Shown piece by piece: positions 53,692-62,574 of a stretch of 64,000 bases of DNA. Position 1 is the first letter of the stretch, and each line of letters opens with the position of its first letter. The stretch covers positions 1 to 64,000 of the forward strand of contig JAUJNX010000004.1 in the NCBI GenBank assembly GCA_030447925.1, in the 5' to 3' direction. The stretch is from Egibacteraceae bacterium (GTDB taxonomy: Bacteria > Actinomycetota > Nitriliruptoria > Euzebyales > Egibacteraceae). Both the position numbers and the translations under genes were made by a program. The notes beneath the pieces were generated by a model, which had not been told where the DNA came from, made no database searches, and worked only from the letters and a program-made list of their open reading frames with translations.

Positions 53692-55791
53692 ATGAGCCAG
53701 GACGGGGGGACCGGGCGCCGCCGCCGCGCCGCGCGCCGCACCCTGCGCTGGCACCTGGCCGTCCTCGCGCTGCTCGTCGTCGTGGGCGGCGCCCGGGGCC
53801 TGTACTGGGTTGCGGTCTCCAACCTGTGGCAGACCGACGAGGGCCAGCACTACGGCTACGTCCGGTCCCTGGCCAGGGGAGACGGCATCCCCGTCATCCA
53901 GGAGGACCGCGTCCCCGCGGAGGTGCTGGCGCTCACGAAGCTGGACCCCGTCGGCGGCACCGCGTCCCGGGACGTGTCGGCCTCCCCCCTGGACAACCGC
54001 TGGGGTGCGGCCCGCGAGCAGTACGAGGGTGGGCAGGGACCGCCGTACTACGCGCTGCTCGCCCCGGCGTTCCGCCTCGCCGTGGACCTCGGCCCGCTGG
54101 AGCGCCTGTACGTCCTGCGGGCGCTGACGATGGCGCTGACCCTGGCGACGGTGCCCCTGACCTACCTGCTGGCCAGGGCGCTGCTCCCCGCCCGCGACGC
54201 CGTCTGGCCCCTCGCGCCCGCGGTCGTGGTCACCTGGCAGGCGTTCAACGCCAGCGGCGCGACGGTCAACAACGACGCGCTGGTCCTCCCGCTCGCGACC
54301 GCGACCCTGCTGGGCGTCGCCCGCGCCCTGCGCCACGGCCCCGGGCCGCTGCGCGGGCTCCTGACCGGGCTGGCCGCGGGGGCGGCGGTGGTGACCAAGG
54401 CGAGCGCCGTCGTGATCGCCGGGCCCGCCCTGCTGCTGGCCCTCGCCGCCGTGGTCCGCCACCGCCGCCGGCCCGGCGCCGTGGCGGTGTGGGCGCTGCT
54501 GGGGGCGGCGGGTGCAGCCGCGCCGGTCCTGCCGTGGCTGCACTGGCAGCGCGAGGTCTACGGCAGCCCCGGCGGGGCGGTCGAGCGCTTCAACGAGGTG
54601 CTGTCGGCGACGCTGGGGCGGCCGCGCCCCTTCACCGCCGCGACCGTGCGCGACCACTGGGACTTCGCGGCCGCCGGGCTGTTCGGCCAGGAGTTCCTGG
54701 GGCCGGTCGGGTACCACACCCTCGTCCTGGGCCTCGTGGCGGGCGCGGGGGCGGTGGGTGTCGTCGCCGCGCTGGCCCGCCGCCGCAGGCGCGACGCCCT
54801 GGTCCTGGTGCTGCTCGCGGCGGCGCTGCCCCTGGCCTTCGCGACCATGGTCGCCGTCGTGCACCTCGCCCTGGGAGGCGTCGGGTCGGTGGCGGGGCGC
54901 TACCTCCACGCCGTGCTGCCCCTGCTCGCGGTCCTCGTGGCTGGGAGCGCCGTCACGGCGCTGGGGCGGCGCGGGGGCACGGTCGCGGTGGCGGTGCTCG
55001 CGGCGGTGACCCTGCAGGCCGAGGTCGCCCTCGCCGACCGCTACGTGGAGGGGCTGTACCAGCGCGGGCTGCCGGTCCCGGGTGCGGCGCCGGCCGTCGC
55101 GCAGGAGCAGGCCGACCGCTACGGGCCGCTGCCCCCGGTCGTGGTGGACCCGCCCTGCCCGGCCACCCTCGTGGGCCTGGCCTTCCCCGAGGAACCCCCG
55201 CGCGCGCTGGCGCTGGCGGCCGGGGAGCAGCCCGCGCGCCCGGCGGCGCGGGTCGCCGAGGAGGACCTCGGGGGGCTCACCTGGGGCTACTACGACACCG
55301 GCGGCCTGGCGGAGACCTTCACCGTCACCGCGGCGGGGGCGCCGTACGCGTCGGTGTCGGACGCGGACCGGGAGCCGTCGCTGGCGCTCGACGGGGAGCA
55401 GGGGGACCCGGTCGCGCGGGTCTACTGCGCCGTCGCCGACGCCGACGACGTGCGCTTCGCGCAGCTGTTCGTGCAGCACCCCCCGCTGTCCCACGACGTC
55501 GTCACCGGCTGGCCCCGCGGCTGGTCGACCGCGTCGTGGCTGGTCGCCGCCCTGACCGCCGCGGTCGCGATGGCCGCGGCCGTGCTGGGCGCCTCCCCCC
55601 CACCCGCCCGCAGCGGGGTCACCGCAGGCCGACCGGAGAGGGCCGCCGCTCGAGGCGCCGGCGCCCCCGCCCGCCCCGCTCGCCCGGGCCGGCGGGCGAG
55701 CGCCGCCACCGCCGTGAGCAGCGTCGCGGCGGGCCGCCCACGCCGCACCGGCCCACAGGCGCGGCCAGGCGCGGACGACCGCCAGCGGTAG
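53692..55791 (+). CDS. DUF2142-like membrane protein, paralogue B
   Basis: A 699-residue close relative of the proteins at 51662 and 55619. It has LWQTDEGQHYGYVRSLARGD with GIPVIQEDRVPAEVLALTK, GQGPPYYALLAPAFRLAVD, WQAFNASGATVNNDALVLPL and VYGSPGGAVERFNEVLSATL with LGRPRPFTAATVRDHWDF. About ten spans follow one another to residue 450. The outside domain has VVVDPPCPATLVGLAFP and DPVARVYCAVADADDVRFAQ; the two cysteines recur in paralogues A and, in part, C. The last 60 residues after WLVAALTAAVAMAAAVLGA are low-complexity and overlap the convergent paralogue C by about 170 nt, so the true stop may be nearer 55620. Probable outer-face glycosyltransferase or sugar-lipid handling protein. Confidence 0.85.
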   Translation: MSQDGGTGRRRRAARRTLRWHLAVLALLVVVGGARGLYWVAVSNLWQTDEGQHYGYVRSLARGDGIPVIQEDRVPAEVLALTKLDPVGGTASRDVSASPLDNRWGAAREQYEGGQGPPYYALLAPAFRLAVDLGPLERLYVLRALTMALTLATVPLTYLLARALLPARDAVWPLAPAVVVTWQAFNASGATVNNDALVLPLATATLLGVARALRHGPGPLRGLLTGLAAGAAVVTKASAVVIAGPALLLALAAVVRHRRRPGAVAVWALLGAAGAAAPVLPWLHWQREVYGSPGGAVERFNEVLSATLGRPRPFTAATVRDHWDFAAAGLFGQEFLGPVGYHTLVLGLVAGAGAVGVVAALARRRRRDALVLVLLAAALPLAFATMVAVVHLALGGVGSVAGRYLHAVLPLLAVLVAGSAVTALGRRGGTVAVAVLAAVTLQAEVALADRYVEGLYQRGLPVPGAAPAVAQEQADRYGPLPPVVVDPPCPATLVGLAFPEEPPRALALAAGEQPARPAARVAEEDLGGLTWGYYDTGGLAETFTVTAAGAPYASVSDADREPSLALDGEQGDPVARVYCAVADADDVRFAQLFVQHPPLSHDVVTGWPRGWSTASWLVAALTAAVAMAAAVLGASPPPARSGVTAGRPERAAARGAGAPARPARPGRRASAATAVSSVAAGRPRRTGPQARPGADDRQR

Positions 55792-57541
55792 GTCGGGGTG
55801 CTGCGGCCAGTAGGTCTGGGCGAAGCGCAGCGCCTCGGGGTCGGGGACCTGGCAGGCGACCCGGACGACCGGGTCGCGGCTCCCCGCACCCGGTGCGACC
55901 AGCGCGACCCGGGCGTCGCGGTCGGCGGCCGCGGCCAGCACGCGCTGCCCGCCGGGGCCGAACGCGACGGTGAAGTCGCGGGCGGTCGCGGTCAGCGGGT
56001 AGGAGCCGAACAGGGCGTCCGGCCGCGCGCCGCTGGTCCCGACCAGCGCCACGCTGCGCTCGCCCGCGGCGTCGCGGACGGTCAGGGTCGCGGGCGGCGG
56101 GCCGGGGAACCCGATCGCGAGCGCCCGCGGCGTGCAGGGGGCGCGGACCGTGATCGCCGCGGCGGTCGCCGCGGCGTCGGCGTGCTCCTGGACGACCACC
56201 GGCGCGAGGCCGGGCCCGGGGAGGTCGCGCAGGTATCCGGCGGACACGAACGCGTCGGCCTGCCCGACCTGGTGCTGCAGGCCGACCGCGACGAGGACCG
56301 CCACGGCGACGGCGCCCGCCCGCCCGAGGCCGGTGCTTGCGCCCGCCGCGACCGCGATCGCGAGCAGCGGCAGCGCGGGGGCGAGGTAGCGCCCGGGGGT
56401 CCCGCCGTAGCCGTCCAGGGCCAGCTGGACGACGGCCGCCAGGCCGGCGAAGGTCAGCGGCACCGCGGCGGCGAGCCACAGCAGGTGCCAGGCATCCCGC
56501 CGCCGGCCCGCGCGCCAGGCGACGGCCAGGCCGACCAGGATCAGCACCGCGTACGCGCCGACCAGGGCGATCAGGGTCGGCTGCGGGAACGGCCGCAGGT
56601 CCAGACCGAACAGGGACGGGGCGGCCTCCCGGGCGTAGCGCGCCAGCGTGGCGGCGGTCGGGGGAAGCGCCCGACCAGCGGGCCGACCAGCGCGTTGAAG
56701 CGGTCGACCGCGCCGCCGGGGCCGTAGACCGCGTGCTGGACGGCCAGCCACGGCAGGACCGGCAGGGCGGCGCTCGCGGTGGCGATCGCGATCCAGCCGG
56801 CGGCACGGGCCGGGCGGGTGCGCGCCAGCACCAGGGCCCCGACGGCGGCGACCGCCAGGACCGGGGCGACCGCCGCCGTCGTCGCCTTGGCCAGCACGGC
56901 CAGGCCGGCGCCCCCGCCGGCCAGGACGGCCCAGCGCGGCGCCGGCCCGTCGCGGGCGACCCGCGCGATCCCGTACACCGACGCGAGCACGAGCGGGATC
57001 ACCACCCCGTCGTTGCTGACCCGCGCCCCCGCCGCGTCGAGCGCCGGCCAGCCGACCAGGAGCGCGGTCGCCAGCGGGGCCACCGCGGGGCGGCGGGGAA
57101 CAGCACCCCGGCGATCGCCCAGGTGAGCAGCACGGTCGGCACGGCGGTGAGCAGCGCGTTGGCGGCGCGGACGAGCAGGACGCGGGTCGCGGGGTCCACG
57201 CCGTCGGCCAGCCGGTGGACCGGGGCGAGCAGGGCGTAGGCCAGCGGCCCCTGCGCGGCCTCGTGCTGCTGCCCGCCGAGATCCCCCGGCGCCAGCGGGG
57301 CCGACCGGTCGGTGCCGGTGGGGCTCGCCTTGGCCAGCCGCTGCACCGACAGGGGCAGCGGGTCCTCGAGCACCGCGAGCCCGCGTCCCTCGGCCAGCCC
57401 CTCGACGTAGGCGTAGTGGGCGCGCTCGTCGATCGGGTCCCACAGCGGCAGGAACAGCGCCGTCGCCACCGCGCGCAGCCCCGCCGCCACGACGAGGGCG
57501 CCCAGCAGCACACCCCGCACCCTCCCCCGACCGTGCCCCAT
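55619..57541 (-). pseudogene. DUF2142-like membrane protein, paralogue C, frameshifted
   Basis: Readable in pieces on the minus strand. From the ATG at 57541: LRAVATALFLPLWDPIDERA, HYAYVEGLAEGRGLAVLEDP and QGPLAYALLAPVHRLADG. After about 57090 another frame: LVGWPALDAAGARVSNDGVV, YGPGGAVDRFNALVGPLVGR. After about 56665 a third: FGLDLRPFPQPTLIALVGAY, RAPCTPRALAIGFPGPPPAT, RDPVVRVACQVPDPEALRFA and HPDLPLAVVRAWPRLW. The 3' end is again shifted near 55740; the TGA at 55619 is one candidate. It is the same architecture as paralogues A and B. GGGGGAGCGAG precedes the ATG. The breaks are single-base and lie at short G/C runs. Confidence 0.78.
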
Positions 57542-57688
57542 CTCGCTCCCCCGATCATCCCCCGAACGGCAGCGTAGGGCCAGTCGACGGGACCGCGTCG
57601 GAAACGGCCGCCGCGGGGTGGTTGTCTCGGCAGCCCGCGCGCGATCTCGAGGGCCCGGCCGGGCGGGCGGGGGCCGGGGCGAGGGGGC

Positions 57689-57694
57689 TAGCCT
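57689..57694 (+). promoter_or_regulatory. -10 box for leaderless DUF2142 gene
   Basis: TAGCCT ends 6 nt before GTG 57701, as at 53680-53692. Confidence 0.55.
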
Positions 57695-57700
57695 GCGCGC

Positions 57701-59221
57701 GTGCCCGCCCCCGACGATGCGACGCCGGCCGGACCGCCCTGGTGGGCGCTGTTCGCACCCCTGCTGGTGATCGCGCTGGGGTGGGTCGTCGCCACCCCGC
57801 CGTCCGCGGGGCCCGACGAGCCGGCGCACGCGCTGCGGGCCGCGGCGGTCGCGGGCGGGCAGGTGCTCGGCGCCCCGGGGGCCGACCCGGAGGACCCCCG
57901 CACCCTCGTCGAGGTGCCCGCCGGGGTCGCGGCCCTGCCCGAGCCCGCCTGCTTCGCCGGCCGTCCCGCCGAGCCGGCGTCGTGCAGCGCGCCCGCCCGC
58001 CCCGCCCCGGACCCGTCCGCGCCCGCGACGGCCACCACCATCGTGGGCCGCCACCCGCCCGCCTACTACGCGCTGGTCGGCTGGGCCCTGCGCGCAGCGC
58101 CCGGCACCGGCGGGCTCCTGCTCGCCCGCGCCGCCTCCGCGGCCCTGTGCGCCGCCCTGCTCGCCACCGCGCTGTGGCTCGCCGGGAGGTCGCGCTGGCG
58201 GGTCCTCGGCGTCCTGGCCGCGGCGACGCCGATGGCGCTGTCGCTGACCGGGGTCGTGAACCCCAACGGGGCCGAGGCCGCCGCGGCGATCTGCCTGTGG
58301 ACCGCGCTCGTCCTGATCGCCCGGCCCGGCGGGGTCGCGGCGCGGGCGGCGGTGCCCGCAGCCGGGATCAGCGGGGTGACCCTGGCCCTGCTGCGCCCGG
58401 TGTCGGGGCTGTGGGTGGGCATCGCCGTGGTCGCGGCGCTCGCGGCAGCCCGCCCGGGGGTGCCCGCCGCGGTCCTGCGCGATCGGCGCGCACGGGCCTG
58501 GGCGGCGCTCGGCGCTGCGGTCGTGGCGTTCGCCCTTGGCTGGCTGCTGGTGGTCGGCAACCCGCTGCTGGTGTCCACGGTGCGCCCGCCGGTGCCCCTG
58601 ACCTACGGCTCGGCGGTGGTGGCGTCGGTGCTGCGCACGCCCGCCTACGTCGAGCAGCTCGTCGGCGTGCTGGGCTGGCTCGACGTGCGGCTCCCCGCCG
58701 CGCTGCACCTCGGCTGGCTCGGGGTGGCCGCCGGGCTGCTGGTCGCGGGGCTGCGCGCGGGGCCGCCGCGGGCGGCGCTGGCGCTGCTCGCCGTGGCGGG
58801 CGCCGTCGCGGTCGTGCCCGCGCTGCTGGAGGCGGGCCGGATCAACGACCTCGGCTTCATCTGGCAGGGCCGCTACACCCTGCCGCTGGCCGCCGGGGTG
58901 CCGGTCCTGGCCGCCGCGCTGGTGGCGGAGCGCTGGGGCGACGGGCGGGCCGTCGCGGCCGGGCGGGCCGTCGCGGCCGCGGCCGCGGTGCTGCTGGCCG
59001 CGCTCCAGGTGGTCGCGCTGGTGGTCGGGCTGCGCCGCTGGACGGTGGGGGTGGAGGGGCCGCTCGCGCTGGCCGGCCCGGGGGCGTGGGCGCCGCCCGT
59101 GCCGCCGGCGGTGATCGTCGCGGCGTCCGTCCTGGCCTGGGTGGTGCTGCTCGCGGTCGCGCTCGGGGTCCGGCTGCCCCGCCGCGCCCGCGTTCCGTCT
59201 GTCCTGTCCCGTTCCTACTGA
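57701..59221 (+). CDS. DUF2142 family membrane protein
   Basis: A 506-residue polytopic protein with about eleven spans. The first loop has VVATPPSAGPDEPAHALRAA and later TIVGRHPPAYYALVGWAL, the diagnostic PDExxH and HPPxYY elements of DUF2142; also SLTGVVNPNGAEAAAAICLW and INDLGFIWQGRYTLPLAAGV near the C-terminus. DUF2142 proteins resemble GT-C glycosyltransferases such as ArnT/PMT in layout, and the DE pair occupies the catalytic loop. It starts at GTG and is leaderless. It is more distant from the three paralogues upstream and lacks their cysteine-containing C-terminal domain. Probably acts on lipid-linked sugars outside the membrane; unproven. Confidence 0.9.
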   Translation: MPAPDDATPAGPPWWALFAPLLVIALGWVVATPPSAGPDEPAHALRAAAVAGGQVLGAPGADPEDPRTLVEVPAGVAALPEPACFAGRPAEPASCSAPARPAPDPSAPATATTIVGRHPPAYYALVGWALRAAPGTGGLLLARAASAALCAALLATALWLAGRSRWRVLGVLAAATPMALSLTGVVNPNGAEAAAAICLWTALVLIARPGGVAARAAVPAAGISGVTLALLRPVSGLWVGIAVVAALAAARPGVPAAVLRDRRARAWAALGAAVVAFALGWLLVVGNPLLVSTVRPPVPLTYGSAVVASVLRTPAYVEQLVGVLGWLDVRLPAALHLGWLGVAAGLLVAGLRAGPPRAALALLAVAGAVAVVPALLEAGRINDLGFIWQGRYTLPLAAGVPVLAAALVAERWGDGRAVAAGRAVAAAAAVLLAALQVVALVVGLRRWTVGVEGPLALAGPGAWAPPVPPAVIVAASVLAWVVLLAVALGVRLPRRARVPSVLSRSY

Positions 59222-59231
59222 TTGCAGTGAG

Positions 59232-59237
59232 TAGGCT
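59232..59237 (+). promoter_or_regulatory. Putative -10 box for the GH43-CWB2 gene
   Basis: TAGGCT lies directly before the inverted repeat at 59238-59260, so transcription would begin within that repeat. Confidence 0.45.
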
Positions 59238-59260
59238 GTTCGTGACGTTTTGTCACGAAC
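59238..59260. promoter_or_regulatory. Perfect 9-bp inverted repeat, probable operator
   Basis: GTTCGTGAC-GTTTT-GTCACGAAC is perfectly symmetrical with a 5-base A/T-rich centre. It follows a -10 box and precedes the ATG at 59273 by 12 bp. It also lies 16 bp after the stop of the DUF2142 gene, so a terminator role is possible, but there is no T-run. An operator for a sugar-responsive repressor is the better explanation. Confidence 0.65.
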
Positions 59261-59272
59261 AGGGGCAGCGAC

Positions 59273-61106
59273 ATGATCCGGGCACTCCTGGCCGCCGTGG
59301 CCCTCGCCGCGGGGCCCGCCGCGCTCGCGCCGATCGTGAACCCCGTGCCCGGCAACTTCCCCGACCCGCAGATCCTCGTCGCCGAGGGCCTGTACTGGGC
59401 GTACTCGACCAACGACGGGGCCAACGTGCCGGTGAGGACCTCACCGGACCTGGTCGCCTGGGAGCCGGCGGGGACGCCCTGCCCGAGCTGCCCGCGTGGG
59501 CGGAGCGGCGCGACCTGTGGGCGCCCGGCGTGCAGGCGTGGCAGGGCCGCTACCTGCTGTACTACGCGATCCGCGAGCGGGCGACCGGCCTGCACTGCCT
59601 GTCGGTCGCCGTCGCCGTCCGCCCCGGCGGTCCCTTCACCGACCGGTCCGCGGGCCCGCTGGTCTGCCAGCGCGAGCGCGGCGGCACCATCGACCCCGAC
59701 CCCTTCGTCGACGCCGACGGCGCGCTCTACCTGGTGTTCAAGAGCGAGGGCGTGGTCGGCGGCGAGGACCCGACCGTGTGGTCCGCGCGGCTCACCGCCG
59801 ACGGGCTGGCGCTGGACGGCGCACCCCGCGCCCTGATCACCCGCGACCAGGACTGGGAGGTCCCCATCGTCGAGGGCGCGGGCCTGGGCCTGATCGACGG
59901 CACCTACGTCCTGCTGTACGCGGGCAACCACTGGGGCACCGACGACTACGCCATCGGCCACGCGGTCTGCGACGGGCCCTCGGGCCGTGCCGCAAGCCGC
60001 GCGACGGCCCGCTCCTGGCCACGACCGGCGCGGTGGCGGGACCGGGGTCACCCGACCTGTTCCTCGGGATGGACGGGGCGCTGTGGCTGGCCTACCACGC
60101 CTGGACCGCGCCCGACGTCGGCTACCCGCGCGGCGCGCGGACCCTGCGCGTCGAGCCGATCGCCTTCGTCGACGGCGCGCCGGTCGTGCGCGGGCCGCTG
60201 GTGGGCGCCGTCCCCCGGGTCCGCGCCCACCGGCTCGCCGGCGCGGACCGCTTCGCCACGGCCGCCGCGCTGTCGGCCGCGTCGTTCCCCGGCCCCGTGC
60301 CCGCGGTCACGGTCGCGACCGGCGTGGCCTTCCCCGACGCGCTGGCCGCCGCGCCCTCGCCGCCGCCACCGGGGGCCCGGTGCTCCTGGTCGAGCGCGAC
60401 GGCGTGCCCACGGCCACCGCCGCCGAGCTGGCCCGGCTGCTTCCCGCCCGGGTGGTCCTGGTCGGCGGGCCCGCGGCGGTGTCCCCGGCGGTCGAGGCCG
60501 CGCTGGCGCGCGGCGGCGCGCAGGTCGTGCGCGTCGACGGCCCGGACCGGGTGGCGACGGCCGCGGCCGTCGCCCGGGCGGCCTCCCCGGCGGCGCCCCC
60601 ACCGTCCTGCTGGCCGACGGCGACGGGTTCGCCGACGCGCTGGCCGCCGGCGCCGCCGGGCGGCCCGGGGCGCACCGGTCCTGCTGACCGCGGCCGGGGA
60701 GCTGCCCGCGGCCACGGCCGACGCCCTTCGCGACCTCGGCACCGCGGAGGTGGTCGTGGTCGGCGGCGAGCAGCGCGTCGGCGGCGCCGTGGACGGGGCG
60801 CTGGCGGCCGCCGCGCGCGCGTGCGCCGGGTCGCCGGCCCGGACCGCGTCGCCACCGCGCTGGCCCTGGCCCGCGACACCTGGCCCGAGCCCGTCGATCG
60901 GCCCGCCGTGGCCACGGCGGGCGACTTCCCCGACGCGCTGGCGGCCGGCGCCCTGGGGACGCCGGTGCTGCTGATCGAGCCCGCCGGAGGGGGCGCCCCC
61001 GGAGGTCCGCGCGGAGGCCCGCCGCCTGGCCGGCACCGGCATCACCGTCCTGGGCGGCCCCGCGGCGCTGTCGGCGCGCGCGTTCGCCGACCTCGACCTG
61101 CCCTGA
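59273..61106 (+). pseudogene. Secreted GH43-like glycosidase with three CWB2 repeats, multiply frameshifted
   Basis: Starts with a signal peptide (MIRALLAAVALAAGPAALA), then a GH43 five-blade propeller: VNPVPGNFPDPQILVAEG (catalytic base Asp), RGGTIDPDPFVDADGALYLV (modulator Asp), EVPIVEGAGLGLIDGTYVLL (acid Glu) and MDGALWLAYHAW. Three CWB2 repeats follow: HRLAGADRFATAAALSAASF, VVRVDGPDRVATAAAVARAA and VRRVAGPDRVATALALARD, with VVLVGGPAAVS and VVVVGGEQRVGG. Frame changes are needed near 59470, 59990, 60360, 60595, 60670, 60825 and 61000, mostly at GGG/CCC runs. All catalytic residues survive in the pieces. An intact version would be a wall-anchored arabinosidase, xylosidase or similar enzyme. 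Confidence 0.8.
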
Positions 61107-61146
61107 CCCCCCGCCGGCGGGACAGGGAGCGGCTGGGCCGCGCGGC

Positions 61147-61152
61147 TAGGAT
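61147..61152 (+). promoter_or_regulatory. -10 box for the solute-binding lipoprotein gene
   Basis: TAGGAT ends 8 nt before the ATG at 61161. GGAG directly before the ATG is too close to act as a ribosome site. Confidence 0.4.
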
Positions 61153-61160
61153 CTGCGGAG

Positions 61161-62564
61161 ATGTCGCCACCTCCCCCTCGCGGCGCCCGCGCGCGCCTGG
61201 TGTCCCTGCTCGTCGTCGCCGCCCTGACCGCCGCGGGCTGCACCGCGGCCGGCGCGGCGGACGCGCCCCCGGTCGTGCGCGTGCTCGGCTCCTTCGGCGG
61301 CCAGGAGCAGGTCGCGTTCGAGCAGGTGCTCGCCGCCTTCCAGGCCGACACCGGCATCCTCGTCGAGTACGAGGTCGCCGGCGACGTGCCCGAGGAGCTG
61401 GAGGCGCGGCGCACCGCGGCGGAGGGCAACGACGACCCCGGCGCCACGCCCGGCGAGGGCGCCGACCCCCTCCCCGACGTCGTCGTGGTGTCGGGGACCG
61501 ACCTGGCGGACCTGGTGGAGGGCGCGCACGTGCGCGCGCTCGACGGTGTGATCGACACGGCCGCCCTCGACGCGTCGCTGGTCCCCGCGCTGCGGGACCA
61601 GGGCACCGTCGCCGGGGCCCGCTGGGGGGTGCCGCTGCGCGCCACCGTGGACAGCCTGGTCTGGTACCGCCCCGACGTGTTCACCCGGCGCGGCTACGAG
61701 GTCCCGTCGGACTACGCCCAGCTGGTCGCCCTGCTGGACCAGATCCAGGCCGACGGCGACGCGCCGTGGTGCGCGGGGGTGGAGTCCGCGCAGGAGACCG
61801 GCTGGGTGCTGACCGACTGGTTCGAGGACCTGCTGCTGCGCACCGCGGGCCCCGACGCCTACGACGCCTGGATCGCCCGCGACCTGCCGTTCGACTCGCC
61901 GGAGGTCACCCGCGCGGCCGAGCTGTTCGACGAGCTGGTCCTGCGGCCGGGGCGGGTCCCCGGCGGCCGCCTCGCCCTGCTGACCACCCCGTACCAGGCC
62001 GCCCCCGCCGGCGCCTTCGAGACGCCGCCGACCTGCGTCCTGCACCGCCAGGGCACGCTGGCCGGGCCGCTGTACGCCGGGGTGCGCGAGGAGGACCCGG
62101 TCGAGCCGGGCACCGACGTCGACGTCTTCGCCTTCCCGCCGGTGGACGACCGCTGGGGCCGGCCGCTGGTCGGCGCCACCGACGTCGCGGCGCTGGTGTC
62201 GGGCAACGCCGCGGCGGAGCGCCTGATCGCGCACCTGGCCACCCCCGCCGCCGGGGAGCGCTGGTTCGCGGCCGACACCGACGCGCCGCTGCTGTCCCCC
62301 CACGCCGGCTTCGACCCCGCCGGGTACCCCGACGACGCCCTGCGCGCGCAGGCCGAGATCCTGGCCGACGCTACGACCTTCCGCCCCGACGCGTCGGAGG
62401 CGATGCCCGAGTGGCTGGGCGGCTACGCCTTCCACTGGGAGCTGATCGACTGGGTCTACGACCAGCAGGACCTCGCGGAGGCCCTGCGCGACATCGAGGG
62501 GGCCCGGCCCCCGCTCATCGACCGGCCGGACGCCTTCCCCACGGAGCCCGAGGTCGGCGGGTGA
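61161..62564 (+). CDS. Extracellular solute-binding lipoprotein (ABC sugar transporter type)
   Basis: A 467-residue lipoprotein with signal peptide and lipobox LTAAGC, so it is anchored at the outer face of the membrane. The mature protein has the cluster-B fold pattern: VVRVLGSFGGQEQVAFEQVL with AFQADTGILVEYEVAGD, PDVVVVSGTDLADLVEG, RWGVPLRATVDSLVWYRPDV and YAQLVALLDQIQADGDAPWC, and a C-terminal ATDVAALVSGNAAAERLIAH. This resembles alpha-glucoside or oligosaccharide binding proteins (family 1). No permease or ATPase genes follow; the next gene is convergent. It could feed on products of the adjacent GH43 enzyme, or serve a remote transporter. Confidence 0.9.
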   Translation: MSPPPPRGARARLVSLLVVAALTAAGCTAAGAADAPPVVRVLGSFGGQEQVAFEQVLAAFQADTGILVEYEVAGDVPEELEARRTAAEGNDDPGATPGEGADPLPDVVVVSGTDLADLVEGAHVRALDGVIDTAALDASLVPALRDQGTVAGARWGVPLRATVDSLVWYRPDVFTRRGYEVPSDYAQLVALLDQIQADGDAPWCAGVESAQETGWVLTDWFEDLLLRTAGPDAYDAWIARDLPFDSPEVTRAAELFDELVLRPGRVPGGRLALLTTPYQAAPAGAFETPPTCVLHRQGTLAGPLYAGVREEDPVEPGTDVDVFAFPPVDDRWGRPLVGATDVAALVSGNAAAERLIAHLATPAAGERWFAADTDAPLLSPHAGFDPAGYPDDALRAQAEILADATTFRPDASEAMPEWLGGYAFHWELIDWVYDQQDLAEALRDIEGARPPLIDRPDAFPTEPEVGG

Positions 62565-62574
62565 CCCGCCGTGG

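Noticed and set aside
49480-57558. A minus-strand frame open for about 2690 codons.
   Set aside because: It reads through the antisense of three plus-strand genes and joins pieces of paralogues A and C. High G+C content makes stops rare in wrong frames; there is no protein similarity across it.
59238-59260. The inverted repeat read as the terminator of the DUF2142 gene.
   Set aside because: It has an A/T-rich centre, no T-run, and immediately follows a -10 box of the next gene; an operator explains it better, though termination is not excluded.
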